A DNA stretch of 64,000 nucleotides, taken from Xanthobacter autotrophicus Py2. GTDB lineage: Bacteria; Pseudomonadota; Alphaproteobacteria; Rhizobiales; Xanthobacteraceae. This document shows, piece after piece, positions 44,691 to 54,465 of this stretch. Under the pieces are notes generated by a model that saw only the letters and a list, made by a program, of their open reading frames with translations, did no database searches and had not been told where the DNA came from. The position numbers were made by a program, and so were the translations under genes. Location: assembly GCA_000017645.1 (NCBI GenBank), contig CP000781.1, forward strand, positions 2,963,501-3,027,500, written 5' to 3'. Each line of letters opens with the position of its first letter. Position 1 is the first letter of the stretch.

Positions 44691-46139
44691 ATGAGTTCCG
44701 ACGTCACCTATCCCGACGTTCAGCTGCACATCGACGGCGTTTGGCGCGACGCCGACGGCGGCAAGCGCATCCCCGTCATCAATCCGGCCACCGAGGAAGA
44801 GATCGGCAGCGTCGCCCATTGCTCCATCGCCGACCTCGACGAGGCGCTGGCCGCAACCGAGCGCGGCTTTGCCACCTGGAGCCGCACCTCTGCCTTCGAG
44901 CGCTCCAAGCTCATGCGCAAGGCGGCCGATATCCTGCGCGAGCGCGCCAATTCCATCGCCCGCCTGATGACCCTGGAGCAGGGCAAGCCCCTGCCCGAGG
45001 CGCGGATGGAGACGCTGGCTGCCGCTGATGTCATCGACTGGTTCGCGGAAGAGGCGCGCCGCGCCTATGGCCGGGTCATCCCCGCCCGCGCGCCCGGCGT
45101 GTACCAGCTGGTCATCAAGGAGCCGGTAGGTCCGGTGGCGGCGTTCACGCCGTGGAACTTCCCCATCAACCAGGTGGTGCGCAAGCTGTGCGGCGCGCTG
45201 GCGGCGGGCTGCTCCATCATCGTGAAGGCGCCGGAAGAGACCCCGGCCTCCCCGGCCGAGCTGATCCGCGCCTTCGTGGATGCGGGCGTGCCCAAGGGCG
45301 TCATCGCCCTGGTCTATGGCGTGCCGGCGGAAGTGAGCGAATATCTCATCCCGCACCCGGTCATCCGCAAGATCACCTTCACCGGCTCCACCCCGGTGGG
45401 CAAGAAGCTGGCGGCGCTGGCCGGCGCGCACATGAAGCGCGTGACCATGGAGCTGGGCGGCCACTCCCCGGTCATCGTGTTCGACGATGCGGACGTACAG
45501 GCGGCCGCCAAGCAGATCGCCACGGCGAAGTTCCGCAATGCCGGCCAGGTGTGCGTGTCGCCCACGCGCTTCCTGGTGCAGGAGAAGGTCTATGAGCAGT
45601 TCGTGGACACCTTCGTCACCGTCGCCAAGGCGGTGAAGGTGGGCAATGGGCTGGACGAGGGCACCACCATGGGCCCGCTCGCCAACGACCGCTGCATTCC
45701 GGCCATGGAGGCGCTCATCGCCGACGCCCGGCAGAAGGGCGCGGAGGTGAAGACCGGCGGCTCGCGCATCGGCAACAAGGGCTATTTCTTCGAGCCCACC
45801 GTGGTCACCGGCGTCACCCGCGAGATGCGCATGATGAACGAGGAGCCGTTCGGCCCCCTCGCCATGCTGCTGCCCTTCGCCGATTTCGACGAGGCCATCA
45901 CCGAGGCCAACCGGCTGCCTTATGGCCTTGCCTCTTACGCCTACACCAGCTCGGCCAAGACCGCGCAGGCGGTGGCGCACCAGGTGCAGGCGGGCATGAT
46001 GACCATCAACCACCTGGGCCTTGCCCTGCCGGAAGTGCCGTTCGGCGGCGTGCGCGATTCCGGCTACGGCTCGGAAGGCGGCTCGGAGGCCATCGAGGCG
46101 TATCTCAACCCGAAGTTCGTCTCCCAGGCCGGGGTCTGA
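44691..46139 (+). CDS. NAD(P)-dependent aldehyde dehydrogenase, semialdehyde type
   Basis: A 482-residue ALDH. N-terminal [15 protein letters not shown], cofactor region [14 protein letters not shown] and FTGSTPVGK, catalytic Glu in MELGGHSP, catalytic Cys in NAGQVCVSP. Length and ends resemble the succinate-semialdehyde/NAD-aldehyde dehydrogenase group used in the PhnY/GabD-like families. ATG 44691 follows AGGAGG. It stands alone; the substrate cannot be fixed. Confidence 0.87.
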   Translation: MSSDVTYPDVQLHIDGVWRDADGGKRIPVINPATEEEIGSVAHCSIADLDEALAATERGFATWSRTSAFERSKLMRKAADILRERANSIARLMTLEQGKPLPEARMETLAAADVIDWFAEEARRAYGRVIPARAPGVYQLVIKEPVGPVAAFTPWNFPINQVVRKLCGALAAGCSIIVKAPEETPASPAELIRAFVDAGVPKGVIALVYGVPAEVSEYLIPHPVIRKITFTGSTPVGKKLAALAGAHMKRVTMELGGHSPVIVFDDADVQAAAKQIATAKFRNAGQVCVSPTRFLVQEKVYEQFVDTFVTVAKAVKVGNGLDEGTTMGPLANDRCIPAMEALIADARQKGAEVKTGGSRIGNKGYFFEPTVVTGVTREMRMMNEEPFGPLAMLLPFADFDEAITEANRLPYGLASYAYTSSAKTAQAVAHQVQAGMMTINHLGLALPEVPFGGVRDSGYGSEGGSEAIEAYLNPKFVSQAGV

Positions 46140-46212
46140 ACGGGCAGCGCCGGCGTCCGCGCCGGCGCTTGTCGTCCCTTGACCCGGCGGCGGTGACCCC
46201 GACCCCTTTCCG

Positions 46213-46326
46213 CCGTCATCCCCCGGCTCGACCGGGGATCCATGGTGCGGCCGGGCCGGACCTGCGGACCCCGGCACCGCGCCTGCGGCTCGGCGTGGAT
46301 GCCCCGGTCAAGCCGGGGCATGACGG
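46213..46326. repeat. Dispersed palindromic element, copy 1
   Basis: Outer ends CCGTCATCCCCCGG and CCGGGGCATGACGG form near-perfect arms, with internal CGGCGTGGATG. It lies between the aldehyde dehydrogenase (+) and a minus-strand gene, so it may fold as a two-way terminator. Further copies are at 47033, 57262, 60197 and 61876. Confidence 0.7.
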
Positions 46327-46355
46327 CGTGAAGAGGTGGGCACGGCGCGCCTTCT

Positions 46356-46871
46356 CTACCGTTCGGTGAGGAAGGTCATCAGCACCTTGTCGTCCTCGCC
46401 CACGAGGCAGAGGAAGCGGTGGGCCTTGTCGGAGCGGTCGCGCTGGATATAGGCCTCGCCCATCAGCACCCCGGTCACGCGCGTGCTGCCTACCGACACG
46501 TCGGCCTTGGCGATGGTGAGGCCGTCCATGTCGATGAAGATGTCCGAGATCGAGGGCGAGCGCGCCTTCAGCCGCTCCAGCGCGTGCGCCTTGCAGGCCA
46601 CCGCCCGCTCTGCGTCCTCCGGCGCCTCGGCCTCCGCCTCCTTCACCGCCTGTTCGCTCGCCGCGGCCGGGGCCGCCGGCACGGCGGGAACCGGCACGGG
46701 CGGAGGCAGCGGGGCCGCCTGGCCGGGACCGGCCGGGCGCGGCGGCACAGGGTCAGCCGCCTGCTGGGCGGCGGCGGGGGTGGTCAGGGCAAGGTCGAAG
46801 GCAAAGCTCGCGCCGAGCGCAAGTGCCAGCGCGGCCGTGAGGACAAGAGGGGCGCGTGAACCGCTTCGCAT
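46356..46871 (-). CDS. Exported Pro/Ala-rich protein, unknown function
   Basis: A 171-residue protein with a signal peptide (LVLTAALALALGASFAF, cleavage about AAA-Q), a Pro/Ala linker (residues about 38-75), and a compact C-terminal domain (residues about 90-171) with RSPSISDIFIDMDGLTIAK and GEAYIQRDRSDKAHRFLC. ATG 46871 follows CGGAGA. Looks like a small periplasmic protein of alphaproteobacteria; no function can be given. Confidence 0.7.
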   Translation of the reverse strand: MRSGSRAPLVLTAALALALGASFAFDLALTTPAAAQQAADPVPPRPAGPGQAAPLPPPVPVPAVPAAPAAASEQAVKEAEAEAPEDAERAVACKAHALERLKARSPSISDIFIDMDGLTIAKADVSVGSTRVTGVLMGEAYIQRDRSDKAHRFLCLVGEDDKVLMTFLTER

Positions 46872-47032
46872 CAGCCGTCTCCGGAACAGGTCTTTTGGAG
46901 ACAACGCCAGCGCGGCCGTTTGGTGCCACCACACGCTTCAGCTTGTTGGGGGGTGACGGCCTCTGTCTTTGACCGATGCCATCTTTTCTCCCAGGCGCTC
47001 CGCGCGGGCTTCTGGCTTCAAGGTTGCAACCG

Positions 47033-47143
47033 CGTCATGCCCGGCCTTGTGCCGGGTATCCACGCCGAGCCGCTGATGCGGCCCGTTCAAGGCTGTTCCC
47101 GGCCGCACCGCGTGGATGGCCGGGACAAGCCCGGCCATGACGA
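47033..47143. repeat. Dispersed palindromic element, copy 2
   Basis: Bounded by CGTCATGCCCGG and CCGGCCATGACG, with internal GTATCCACGCC and GCGTGGATGGCC also mutually inverted. Same family as 61876-61985, with different central spacer. Confidence 0.75.
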
Positions 47144-47208
47144 CTGGAGAAATGGCAATCTATTGCCTCCAGCCGCCCTCAGCGCAAAACCGGTCAGCGC
47201 AAAGCCTC

Positions 47209-48024
47209 TCAGCGCACGTGGCGGCCGGTGAGGGCGAAGCAGAAGGCGTCGAGCAGCTCGGCTTCCTGCTCCTTCAGCACCCCGTCGGCGCTGATGACGC
47301 GCATACCTGCGCGCAGCAGGGTGGCGATGGCCTCGGTGCCGCTCTGAAACAGGGTGTCGAGGGCGAAATCCACCGCCTCGGCGGTGGGCCGCAGGCGGGC
47401 CACATAGGCGGCGAGGCGCTCGCGCTCGGCGCCGGTGAGGTCGAGGTCCTCCGCCGCGCAGGCGCGCTCGCAGAAGAACACGATCTCCTCCACCTCTGCG
47501 GCCCCCACGTCCCGGTCGGCGCGAGCCAGCGCCGCCAGCAGCGTCACCCCGGCCTTGCGGATGATGACGCGGATGCGGTCCCAGCGCAGGTCGGCGTCTT
47601 CCTCGGCAGGCGCCAGGATGGCGTCCTTGGGCCAGAGGAAGCCGAAGGTCTCGTAGAAGAAGCGCACCAGCGGCTCGCGCTTGGCCCCGTCGAGGTCAGT
47701 GACGGCGGTGATGCGATCAACGCGGAAGGCGCGGGCGGCCTGCCGCTCGTGGCACTTGGCGATGAGGATGGGCACGCCCTCCACATTGCGCTGCACCGCC
47801 CAGACCGAGATGCGGCGATGGCTGGCATTGCCCGCATGGTCCACATAATCGATGGCGAAGGCCTGCCCGTCCGCCGGGTCGTGATCCTCCGGCGCCTCGG
47901 CGGCCAGGGCGTCGTGGGGGTCGTCGTGGGGCACGGCGAGCCGGTCCGCGTGGGCATAGAAGGGCGCGCCCAGCAGCTCCACGCGATCGAGGAGGAAGGA
48001 CTTGAGCGAGGTGATGGCGTTCAT
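47209..48024 (-). CDS. WYL-domain/TerB-like protein
   Basis: A 271-residue cytoplasmic protein. Residues about 40-120 form a WYL-like sensor fold (RRISVWAVQRNVEG, AFRVDRITAVTDLDG). The C-terminal half is helical and TerB-like (VTLLAALARADRDVGAAEVE, GMRVISADGVLKEQEAELL). There is no HTH domain. ATG 48024 has only a weak ribosome site. It is one member of a WYL/TerB group seen in Hyphomicrobiales; a ligand- or stress-sensing role is only a guess. Confidence 0.72.
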   Translation of the reverse strand: MNAITSLKSFLLDRVELLGAPFYAHADRLAVPHDDPHDALAAEAPEDHDPADGQAFAIDYVDHAGNASHRRISVWAVQRNVEGVPILIAKCHERQAARAFRVDRITAVTDLDGAKREPLVRFFYETFGFLWPKDAILAPAEEDADLRWDRIRVIIRKAGVTLLAALARADRDVGAAEVEEIVFFCERACAAEDLDLTGAERERLAAYVARLRPTAEAVDFALDTLFQSGTEAIATLLRAGMRVISADGVLKEQEAELLDAFCFALTGRHVR

Positions 48025-48172
48025 GGGCGGCTCGCGGATTCCGGCCGGACGTTCCGTGTCCGCATCCTTGATAGCCGGCAGACGAGCGCCGATAAAGCGC
48101 CATTGCGAATCCCGCCGCCCTCCGGACCTACCCGCGTAGGGAAGGGGAGGCCGAAGCCGCCGCCCCCCTCGC

Positions 48173-48997
48173 TCAGTCCCACACAGGCGCCAGCCCCTCG
48201 GGGCTGACGATGCGCCCGTCCGGGTGGGCGAGGGCGCAGATGGCGGCCATCTCCGCCTCGGTGAGCGCGAAGTCGAAGATGGCGGCATTCTCGGCGGCGC
48301 GGGCCTCGCTCACGGTCTTGGACAGGGCGACGAAGCCCTCCTGCTGCACCACCCAGCGCAGCACCACCTGCGCCACCGTGCGCTTGTGGGCGGCGGCGAT
48401 GTCCTTCAACACCGGATCGGCGAACACCTTGCCATCCGCCATGGCGTAATAGGCGGTGAGGGAGAGACCGGCGGCGCGGGCAGCCCGGATCACCTTCGAC
48501 TGGTCGATATAGGGGTGGAACTCGATCTGGTTGGTCACCAGCGGCCCGTCGGACAGGGCGATCGCCTCCGCCATCAGCGCGGTGTTGAAGTTGGACACGC
48601 CCATGTGGCGCACCTTGCCGGCGGCCCGCACCGCATTGAGCGCGCCGATCTGCTCGGCCAGGGGCACCGCCGGGTTGGGCCAGTGCAGCAGCAGCAGGTC
48701 CACATAGTCCGTCTTCAGCTTCTTCAGGCTCTCGTCCACCGAGGCGAGGAAGGCGTCGTGGGCATAGTTGCTCACCCACACCTTGGTGGTGAGGAAGATG
48801 TCGCCCCGCTTCACGCCGGACGACGCAATGCCTTCGCCCACCTCGGCCTCGTTGCCGTAGATCTGCGCGGTGTCGATGTGGCGGAAGCCGAGCTTCAGGG
48901 CGGCGGGCACCATGCGCAGGGTATCAGCCGCCGAGACGCGGAAGGTGCCGAAGCCGAGGGCGGGGATCTCAGCGCCATTGGCGGTCACATTATGCAT
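48173..48997 (-). CDS. Aldo/keto reductase
   Basis: A 274-residue AKR TIM barrel with the tetrad: Asp and Tyr in HIDTAQIYGNE, Lys in FLTTKVW, His in LLLLHWPNP. NADPH-binding C-terminal part is ALSKTVSEARAAEN. Reduces aldehydes or ketones, similar to 2,5-diketo-gluconate reductase types. It follows the MFS gene by 14 bases, and AAGGAAACAGC precedes ATG 48997, so the two form an operon under the divergent LysR. Confidence 0.9.
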   Translation of the reverse strand: MHNVTANGAEIPALGFGTFRVSAADTLRMVPAALKLGFRHIDTAQIYGNEAEVGEGIASSGVKRGDIFLTTKVWVSNYAHDAFLASVDESLKKLKTDYVDLLLLHWPNPAVPLAEQIGALNAVRAAGKVRHMGVSNFNTALMAEAIALSDGPLVTNQIEFHPYIDQSKVIRAARAAGLSLTAYYAMADGKVFADPVLKDIAAAHKRTVAQVVLRWVVQQEGFVALSKTVSEARAAENAAIFDFALTEAEMAAICALAHPDGRIVSPEGLAPVWD

Positions 48998-49011
48998 GCT
49001 GTTTCCTTTGT

Positions 49012-50193
49012 TCAGACGGGGCAGGCGACAGCGCGGGCGCGGTTGTCCAATGCGGCGCTCCAAACCGTCAGCCCCAGCGCTCCGGCCACCATGAGGGCGC
49101 CCACCACCGGCGTGGCGCCGAGGCCCAGCTTTGAGGATACCGCCAGCCCGCCGATCCAGGCCCCAAGCGCAATGCCCAGGTTGAACGCCGCGATGTTGAG
49201 GGCGGACGCGGTATCCACCGCCCCCGGACGATAGCGCTTCGCCAGCTCCACCACATAGATCTGCAGCCCCGGCACATTGGCGAACGACAGGAAGCCGAGC
49301 GCCGCCAGCGTCACCAGCGTAAGCACCGGAGATGGCGCGGTGAAGAAGAAGGCCACCAGCACCAGCGCCTGAAGCGTGAACAGGATGGTCAGCGCCCTCA
49401 CCGGATCGCGGTCGGCGATGCGCCCGCCGGAGAGGTTCCCCACCGCGATGGCAAGGCCGTAGAGAATGAGGATGAGGCTCACCTGCGCCGCGGCGAAGCC
49501 GGTGACGGTCTCCAGGATGGCGGCCAGATAGGTGAAGGCCACGAAGGTGCCGCCATAGCCGAGCGCGGTCATGCCGAACACCAGCAGCAGCCGGCCGGAG
49601 CCCAGCACCCGCACCTGATCGAGCAGGGAGGCGGCGGGCGCCTTGCGGATGTTGGACGGCAGCAGCAGGGCGATGGCGGCAAAAGCGATGATGCCCAGCA
49701 GCGCCACGCCCCAGAAGGTGGCGCGCCAGCCGAAGCTCTGGCCGATGAAGGTGCCGAGCGGCACGCCGGTGACGATGGCCACCGTCAGCCCCATGAACAT
49801 GAGGGCGATGGCCGAGGCGCGGCGGTTCTCCGGCACCAGATCGGCGGCGATGGTGGCGCCCACCGAGAAGAACACGCCGTGGGCGAAGGCGGAGAGCACC
49901 CGCGCCACCAGCAGCCATTCATAGGTGGGGCTGAGCGCGGCCGCGGTATTGCCGGCGATGAACAGGGCCATCAGGCCGAGCAGCAGCGGCTTGCGCGCCA
50001 TGCCGCCGGTGAGCGCGGTCAGCACCGGCGCGCCGAAGGTGACGCCCAGCGCATAGACGCTGACGATCAGCCCGGCGATGGGCAGGGTGATGCCGAGGTC
50101 GGTGGCCACTGTCGGCAACAGCCCGACGATGACGAATTCCGTGGTGCCGATGGCATAGGCGGCGATGGTGAGGGCATAGAGCGCAAGGGGCAT
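49012..50193 (-). CDS. MFS efflux transporter (DHA1/AraJ-like)
   Basis: A 393-residue, 12-span transporter beginning LYALTIAAYAIGTTEFVIVG, the hallmark of AraJ/YdhP-type DHA1 exporters of sugars, drugs or metabolites. ATG 50193 follows AAGGAC. It is in an operon with the aldo/keto reductase and divergent from a LysR gene. Confidence 0.88.
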   Translation of the reverse strand: MPLALYALTIAAYAIGTTEFVIVGLLPTVATDLGITLPIAGLIVSVYALGVTFGAPVLTALTGGMARKPLLLGLMALFIAGNTAAALSPTYEWLLVARVLSAFAHGVFFSVGATIAADLVPENRRASAIALMFMGLTVAIVTGVPLGTFIGQSFGWRATFWGVALLGIIAFAAIALLLPSNIRKAPAASLLDQVRVLGSGRLLLVFGMTALGYGGTFVAFTYLAAILETVTGFAAAQVSLILILYGLAIAVGNLSGGRIADRDPVRALTILFTLQALVLVAFFFTAPSPVLTLVTLAALGFLSFANVPGLQIYVVELAKRYRPGAVDTASALNIAAFNLGIALGAWIGGLAVSSKLGLGATPVVGALMVAGALGLTVWSAALDNRARAVACPV

Positions 50194-50270
50194 GGCGATG
50201 TCCTTAGAGCCCGCGCCGAAGAGATCGCATGACGATCTCATCGGATAACGCGGTCTCTTTCTTAGAGTTA

Positions 50271-50296
50271 GAGCGCGATCCGATCGGATCGCGCTC
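50271..50296. repeat. Perfect 26-bp palindrome (rhizobial-type)
   Basis: The sequence GAGCGCGATCCGA and its exact reverse complement are fused without spacer. It lies in the divergent MFS/LysR region. The motif resembles common Hyphomicrobiales intergenic palindromes, so it may be a repeat and not a specific operator. Confidence 0.6.
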
Positions 50297-50443
50297 CAGG
50301 AGCCGGCGGCGGCTCAATGGAAACCGGCGCCGGAGCCGGCACCACTTGCACCGCAACATGAGCGCCCTTGCGCTTTTACTGAACCGCCTATTATGTAAAA
50401 GCGGCTTTGAATTCGGTTCACAGCTGCTGGCGAGGCGGGCCCC

Positions 50444-51376
50444 TTGGACAATCGCGCGGGCGAGATGGTGGTGTTCGTGGCGGCGGCGGAAACGCAGGGC
50501 TTTTCGGCCGCCGGCCGCAAGCTCGGCCTGTCGCCGTCCGCCGTGAGCAAGCTGGTGACGCGGCTGGAGGATCGGCTGGGCACGCCCCTGTTCGTGCGCT
50601 CCACCCGGCAATTGCAGCTCACCGCCGAGGGCGCGCTCTATCTGGAGCGGGCGCGGCGCATCCTCGCCGAGATCGACGACACCGAGCGCCTGATCGCCAC
50701 CGGCGCCGGGGCGGTGCCGCGCGGGCGGCTGCGCATCAGCGCCTCGGTGGCGTTCGGCGAGATGTGCGTGCTGCCCCGCGTGCCGCGCTTTCTCGAACTC
50801 TATCCGCAGGTGGAGCTGGACATCTCCCTGAGCGATGCGGTCATCGACCTGGTGGACGAGCGCACCGACATCGCTATCCGCACCGGTCGGCTGAGGGATT
50901 CGACCCTGAAGGCGCGGAAGCTGTTCGAGATCGGCCGGGTCATCGTGGCCTCGCCCGCCTATCTGGAGCGCCACGGCGTGCCGCAGCATCCCGAAGACCT
51001 CGCGCGGCACCTGTGCCTGTGCTTCAACTTCCGCCGCTCGCCGGAGGACTGGCCGTTCCGCGATCCCGAGAGCGGCAAGGCCTTCACCCAGGCGGTTTCA
51101 GGCACGGCGCTGGGTAACAGCGGCGTGGTGCTGCGCCGGCTGGCCCTCGACGGGGCGGGGCTGGCGCGCCTCGGCCGCTATCACGTGCGGGGCGACCTCG
51201 CCGCCGGAACGCTGGTGAGCGTGCTGGAGGAGTTCAACGCCGGCGACATCGAGCCCATCCACGCGGTCTATGTGGGCCACGCGCACCTCGCCGCCCGCAT
51301 TCGCGCCTTCGTGGACTTCCTCGCCGACGCCATCAGGCAGGAGACGGAACCGACGGAAGGCTCAGGCGGGCGTTAG
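50444..51376 (+). CDS. LysR-family regulator
   Basis: A 310-residue LysR protein. HTH at FSAAGRKLGLSPSAVSKLVT, effector domain after about residue 90 (GRLRISASVAFGEMCVLPRV). It starts at TTG 50444 after GAGGCGGG; an ATG 7 codons on is possible. Divergent from the MFS-AKR operon, its likely target, and overlaps the Fe-S gene tail-to-tail by 15 bases. Confidence 0.87.
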   Translation: MDNRAGEMVVFVAAAETQGFSAAGRKLGLSPSAVSKLVTRLEDRLGTPLFVRSTRQLQLTAEGALYLERARRILAEIDDTERLIATGAGAVPRGRLRISASVAFGEMCVLPRVPRFLELYPQVELDISLSDAVIDLVDERTDIAIRTGRLRDSTLKARKLFEIGRVIVASPAYLERHGVPQHPEDLARHLCLCFNFRRSPEDWPFRDPESGKAFTQAVSGTALGNSGVVLRRLALDGAGLARLGRYHVRGDLAAGTLVSVLEEFNAGDIEPIHAVYVGHAHLAARIRAFVDFLADAIRQETEPTEGSGGR

Positions 51377-52732
51377 ATCCAGAGCGTCGCGCAAGAGCAG
51401 GGCGATGTGGCGGGCCTTGCGGCCGGAGCCGTGCTCGATCTGGTGGCGGCAGGAAAAGCCGTTGGCGATGAGCGGGGCGTCCTGCGGCGCCGCGCGCATG
51501 GCGGGCAAAAGGGCCAGTTCCGCCATCTGCATGGAGGCGTCGTAATGCTCGGCCTCCAGCCCGAAGCTGCCAGCCATGCCGCAGCAGCTGGTCTCCACGA
51601 TGTCGTAGGAGAAGCCGGGGATGAAGCCGAGCACCTTGCGCGTCGCCTTCATCACCCCGAACGCCTTCTGGTGGCAGTGGCCGTGCAGCACCGCCTTCGG
51701 GCCGGGCAAAGGCTTCAGCCGCATCCGCAGCCCCTTGTTCTGGTGCTCGCGGGCGAGGAACTCCTCCAGCAGGAACAATTGCTTGCCCAGCGCCCCCACC
51801 TCCGGCCCGAGGCCGAGGCTGTAAAGCTCGTCGCGCAGGGAGAGCAGGCACGAGGGCTCCAGCCCGATGATGGGGGTCTGCGCCGCGATCTCCTTGCGGA
51901 AGGCCGCGAGCACGCGCTGTCCCTCGCCACGTGCCTTCTCCACCATGCCGGTGGTCAGGTACGTGCGGCCGCAGCACAGGGGCCGGTCGGGCTCGGCATC
52001 GGCGGGATCGGGCTGGGCGATGCGCACGCTATAGCCGGCGTGGGTCAGCACCGCGTGGGCGGCCTCCGCCACCTCCGGCTCGAAATGGTGGCAGAAGGTG
52101 TCCACGAACAGGATCACCTCGCCGCGTGGGGCCGGGGCGTGTGCCGGCGTGGGCACGGCAGACGGCTCCGCATAGGGGCGGGGCGCCGGCTCGGGGATGG
52201 CGCGGCGGGCGCTGATGCCCAGCAGCTTTTCTGCGGCCTGGGTCAGAAGCCGCGACCGGTTGCGCAGCATGATGGCGAGGCGCAGCAGGCGGCGGTGGCG
52301 GCCGGTCCATTCCGGCACCCCGCCGAACAGCCGGGTGCGCCGGGGCACGCCTTTGATCTCGTGGCGCTGGGCGAGGTACTCGGTCTTGATCAGCGTCATG
52401 TCCACGGCGCTGGGGCATTCCTTCTTGCAGGCCTTGCAGGACACGCACAGGTCCATGGCCGCGTCGAGCCGGGGATCGGCGAAGGCGTTGGCGTCGGTGC
52501 CGTCGTTCAGCGCCGCCTTGAAGGCGGCGACGCGGGCTTCCGTGGAATGGTCCTTGTCGCCGGTAATGCGGTAGCTCGGGCACATGACGCCCTTGCCGGT
52601 ATTGCGACAATCGCGGCTGTGCATGCACACGGCCACCGCCTTCGCGTAGTTCCCGCCGGTGGCGGGAATGCCGGAATAGGCGTCGCCGATGCCATATGTG
52701 TCGTAAGCCGACCAGTCGAGGAAGGTTTTCAT
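51362..52732 (-). CDS. Fe-S oxidoreductase, stand-alone C-terminal half of a YdiJ/GlpC-type dehydrogenase
   Basis: A 456-residue protein with the ferredoxin-like CVSCKACKKECP (about residues 95-106), an incomplete second Cys cluster with CMHSRDC and GVMCPSYR, and the two CCG domains (LCCGRTYL and SCCGMAGSFG). This layout equals the C-terminal half of FAD-linked 2-hydroxyacid dehydrogenases, yet no FAD-binding half is next to it. It may pair with a partner encoded elsewhere. ATG 52732 has a weak ribosome site. Confidence 0.82.
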   Translation of the reverse strand: MKTFLDWSAYDTYGIGDAYSGIPATGGNYAKAVAVCMHSRDCRNTGKGVMCPSYRITGDKDHSTEARVAAFKAALNDGTDANAFADPRLDAAMDLCVSCKACKKECPSAVDMTLIKTEYLAQRHEIKGVPRRTRLFGGVPEWTGRHRRLLRLAIMLRNRSRLLTQAAEKLLGISARRAIPEPAPRPYAEPSAVPTPAHAPAPRGEVILFVDTFCHHFEPEVAEAAHAVLTHAGYSVRIAQPDPADAEPDRPLCCGRTYLTTGMVEKARGEGQRVLAAFRKEIAAQTPIIGLEPSCLLSLRDELYSLGLGPEVGALGKQLFLLEEFLAREHQNKGLRMRLKPLPGPKAVLHGHCHQKAFGVMKATRKVLGFIPGFSYDIVETSCCGMAGSFGLEAEHYDASMQMAELALLPAMRAAPQDAPLIANGFSCRHQIEHGSGRKARHIALLLRDALDLTPA

Positions 52733-52916
52733 GCCGCGGGCCCCGTTCGCGCCCGGCGAAGCAAGATGCGTACCCGAGGCGAAGAGGGCCGGCTCCAGGG
52801 CACGAGAAGGGCGATGGCGCCCCGGAGCCGGTTCCACGGTGCGTCACTGGACGACGCACGCACCGCAGCTCGGAAAAACGATGGGATGGCCACGCCCGTG
52901 TGCTTTGCGCAGGGGC

Positions 52917-52967
52917 CAAGCCCGCGTGGCGCTTGAGCGTGTCGAGCCCCGCGCGGCGCCTGAGCGT
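52917..52967. repeat. Two tandem near-palindromic repeats
   Basis: CAAGCCCGCGTGGCGCTTGA followed by GCGT (52917-52940), then a variant with CGAGCCCCGCGCGGCGCCTG and AGCGT (52943-52967). A third copy lies at 63386-63409. They directly follow the ccdA stop on the minus strand and may end or protect its message. Confidence 0.55.
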
Positions 52968-53705
52968 CTAAAACCGCGTGGTGAGGGTGGTGAGCCAGGC
53001 CGGGGAGGCGGCCACCAGCGCCGATTCCAGTCGCTTGTCGGTCCCGGTGAGGATCATCATGCCCACCAGCACCAGAACCAGCCCCAGCACCGCCTTCGCC
53101 CCCTTTCCGGCGCCCAGCAGGCGGCCGCGCCAGCGCGCCAGCGCCGGGCGGAACAAGGTGCCCAGCAGCGCCAGGGGCAGGCCGGCGCCGAGGCCGAACA
53201 GGGCCATTACCCCCGCCACCTGCGGCAGGCTCTGCCCCTGTGCCGCCAGCACGGAGGCGGCTCCCAGGGTGGGACCGACGCAGGGGCTCCACACCGCCCC
53301 GAGCAGCAGGCCCACGGCGAACTGACCGCCGATGCCGGCGCGGGAGAAACCGTCGAGCCGGCGGGCCGCAAGGTCGCTCACCGGCCCGCCGGCGGCAGCG
53401 AGGCGGGTCTGAAGCTGCGGCACCGCCAGCACGGTGCCGATGCCCACCATCAACAGCGCGGCGAGGATGCGGAACACATCGCCCTCCAGGCCGATGGCAT
53501 AGCCGATGGTGGCCACGAACAGCCCGATGGTGACGAAGGAGATGGCCACCCCCGCCGCCAGCGCCACCGGCGCCAGGCGATGCTCGGCCGCCGCCGCCCC
53601 GAGCACGATGGGCAGGAGCGGCACCACGCAGGGCGAGAGCACGGAGAGGACCCCCGCCATGAAGGCGAGGGCGAAGCTGCCGAAGGCGAGGCTTTCGAGG
53701 GCCAT
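52968..53705 (-). CDS. ccdA: CcdA/DsbD-type transmembrane thiol reductant transporter
   Basis: A 245-residue inner-membrane protein with about 6 spans and the paired conserved motifs LSPCVVPLLP (residues about 23-32) and WSPCVGPTLG. These Cys residues pass electrons from cytoplasmic thioredoxin to periplasmic partners. It follows a thioredoxin-like gene by 7 bases, which is its likely partner, serving cytochrome c maturation or other periplasmic thiols. Confidence 0.9.
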   Translation of the reverse strand: MALESLAFGSFALAFMAGVLSVLSPCVVPLLPIVLGAAAAEHRLAPVALAAGVAISFVTIGLFVATIGYAIGLEGDVFRILAALLMVGIGTVLAVPQLQTRLAAAGGPVSDLAARRLDGFSRAGIGGQFAVGLLLGAVWSPCVGPTLGAASVLAAQGQSLPQVAGVMALFGLGAGLPLALLGTLFRPALARWRGRLLGAGKGAKAVLGLVLVLVGMMILTGTDKRLESALVAASPAWLTTLTTRF

Positions 53706-53712
53706 GATCGCC

Positions 53713-54114
53713 TCAGATGGCGTGGGAGAGCAGGGCCTCGATGGAGCCCTTGTGGGTGTCGCCCACGGAGCGCCCGGTCTCGGTGGTGCCCTTGAAGGTG
53801 ATCAGGGTGCTCTGGTCGCGCGCCTTGAAGCTCTTCACCGCGTCCTTCTGGCTGTCGAAGTCCACGCGGAACACCACCATCTCCTTGAACTGGGGCTGGC
53901 TCAGCAGTTCCGACAGGATGGGGGCCTGTGCGGCGCAGACCGGGCACCACGAAGCGTGGATCTCCACCAGGATGGGCTTGCCCGCATGCTGGGCGGCCTG
54001 GAAGGCGGCGGGGGTATAGGTGGTGTGCTCGGGCTCGGCGAAGGCCATGGCGGACGCGCCGGCGACGAGGGCGGCGGCAAGCGACAAGGCGAGGGTGGCA
54101 CGACGGGTGAACAT
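53713..54114 (-). CDS. Periplasmic thioredoxin-like protein
   Basis: A 133-residue protein with a signal peptide (FTRRATLALSLAAALVAG, cleavage about AFA-E) and a thioredoxin active site WCPVC near residues 56-60, with DF in RVDFDSQ and a Thr in STLITF before the usual cis-Pro position. It forms an operon with ccdA. Confidence 0.88.
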   Translation of the reverse strand: MFTRRATLALSLAAALVAGASAMAFAEPEHTTYTPAAFQAAQHAGKPILVEIHASWCPVCAAQAPILSELLSQPQFKEMVVFRVDFDSQKDAVKSFKARDQSTLITFKGTTETGRSVGDTHKGSIEALLSHAI

Positions 54115-54465
54115 GTGTCTTCAGCTCCACGTCCCGAAGATTTTCGTGCGGCGCACCTGCGCCGGCACGGCAGGCCCGGCGCTGGGGAGCGCCGGGGGCG
54201 GCCCTGAGGGGGCCGACACCGGGATTTCGCCGGGGGGCGGCTCGGGGTTACAGGCGGGCGGCGTGGTCACACCGAGTTGATCTTTTCCGGATCGGCCGAG
54301 CCGGGTGCGCCGCGTGACGCCTCGCCCGTTCACACGGCAGCCCCTTTCCGGTAGATGAGCGTGAGGCGCCGTCCGCGCTCCCTCCTTGGTTTCGAGGCGG
54401 ATCAGCCGTCGGGGCGATCAAGACCCCGGCGGATCCGGCTCTGGCTGGCTCGAAAGGTGTGTTCC
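54115..54465. other. Intergenic region with a hairpin
   Basis: About 351 bases between the divergent thioredoxin-like and maf genes, with no credible gene. CCGGCGCT and AGCGCCGG (54176-54195) form an 8-base stem with a GGGG loop; its role is unknown. Confidence 0.4.
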
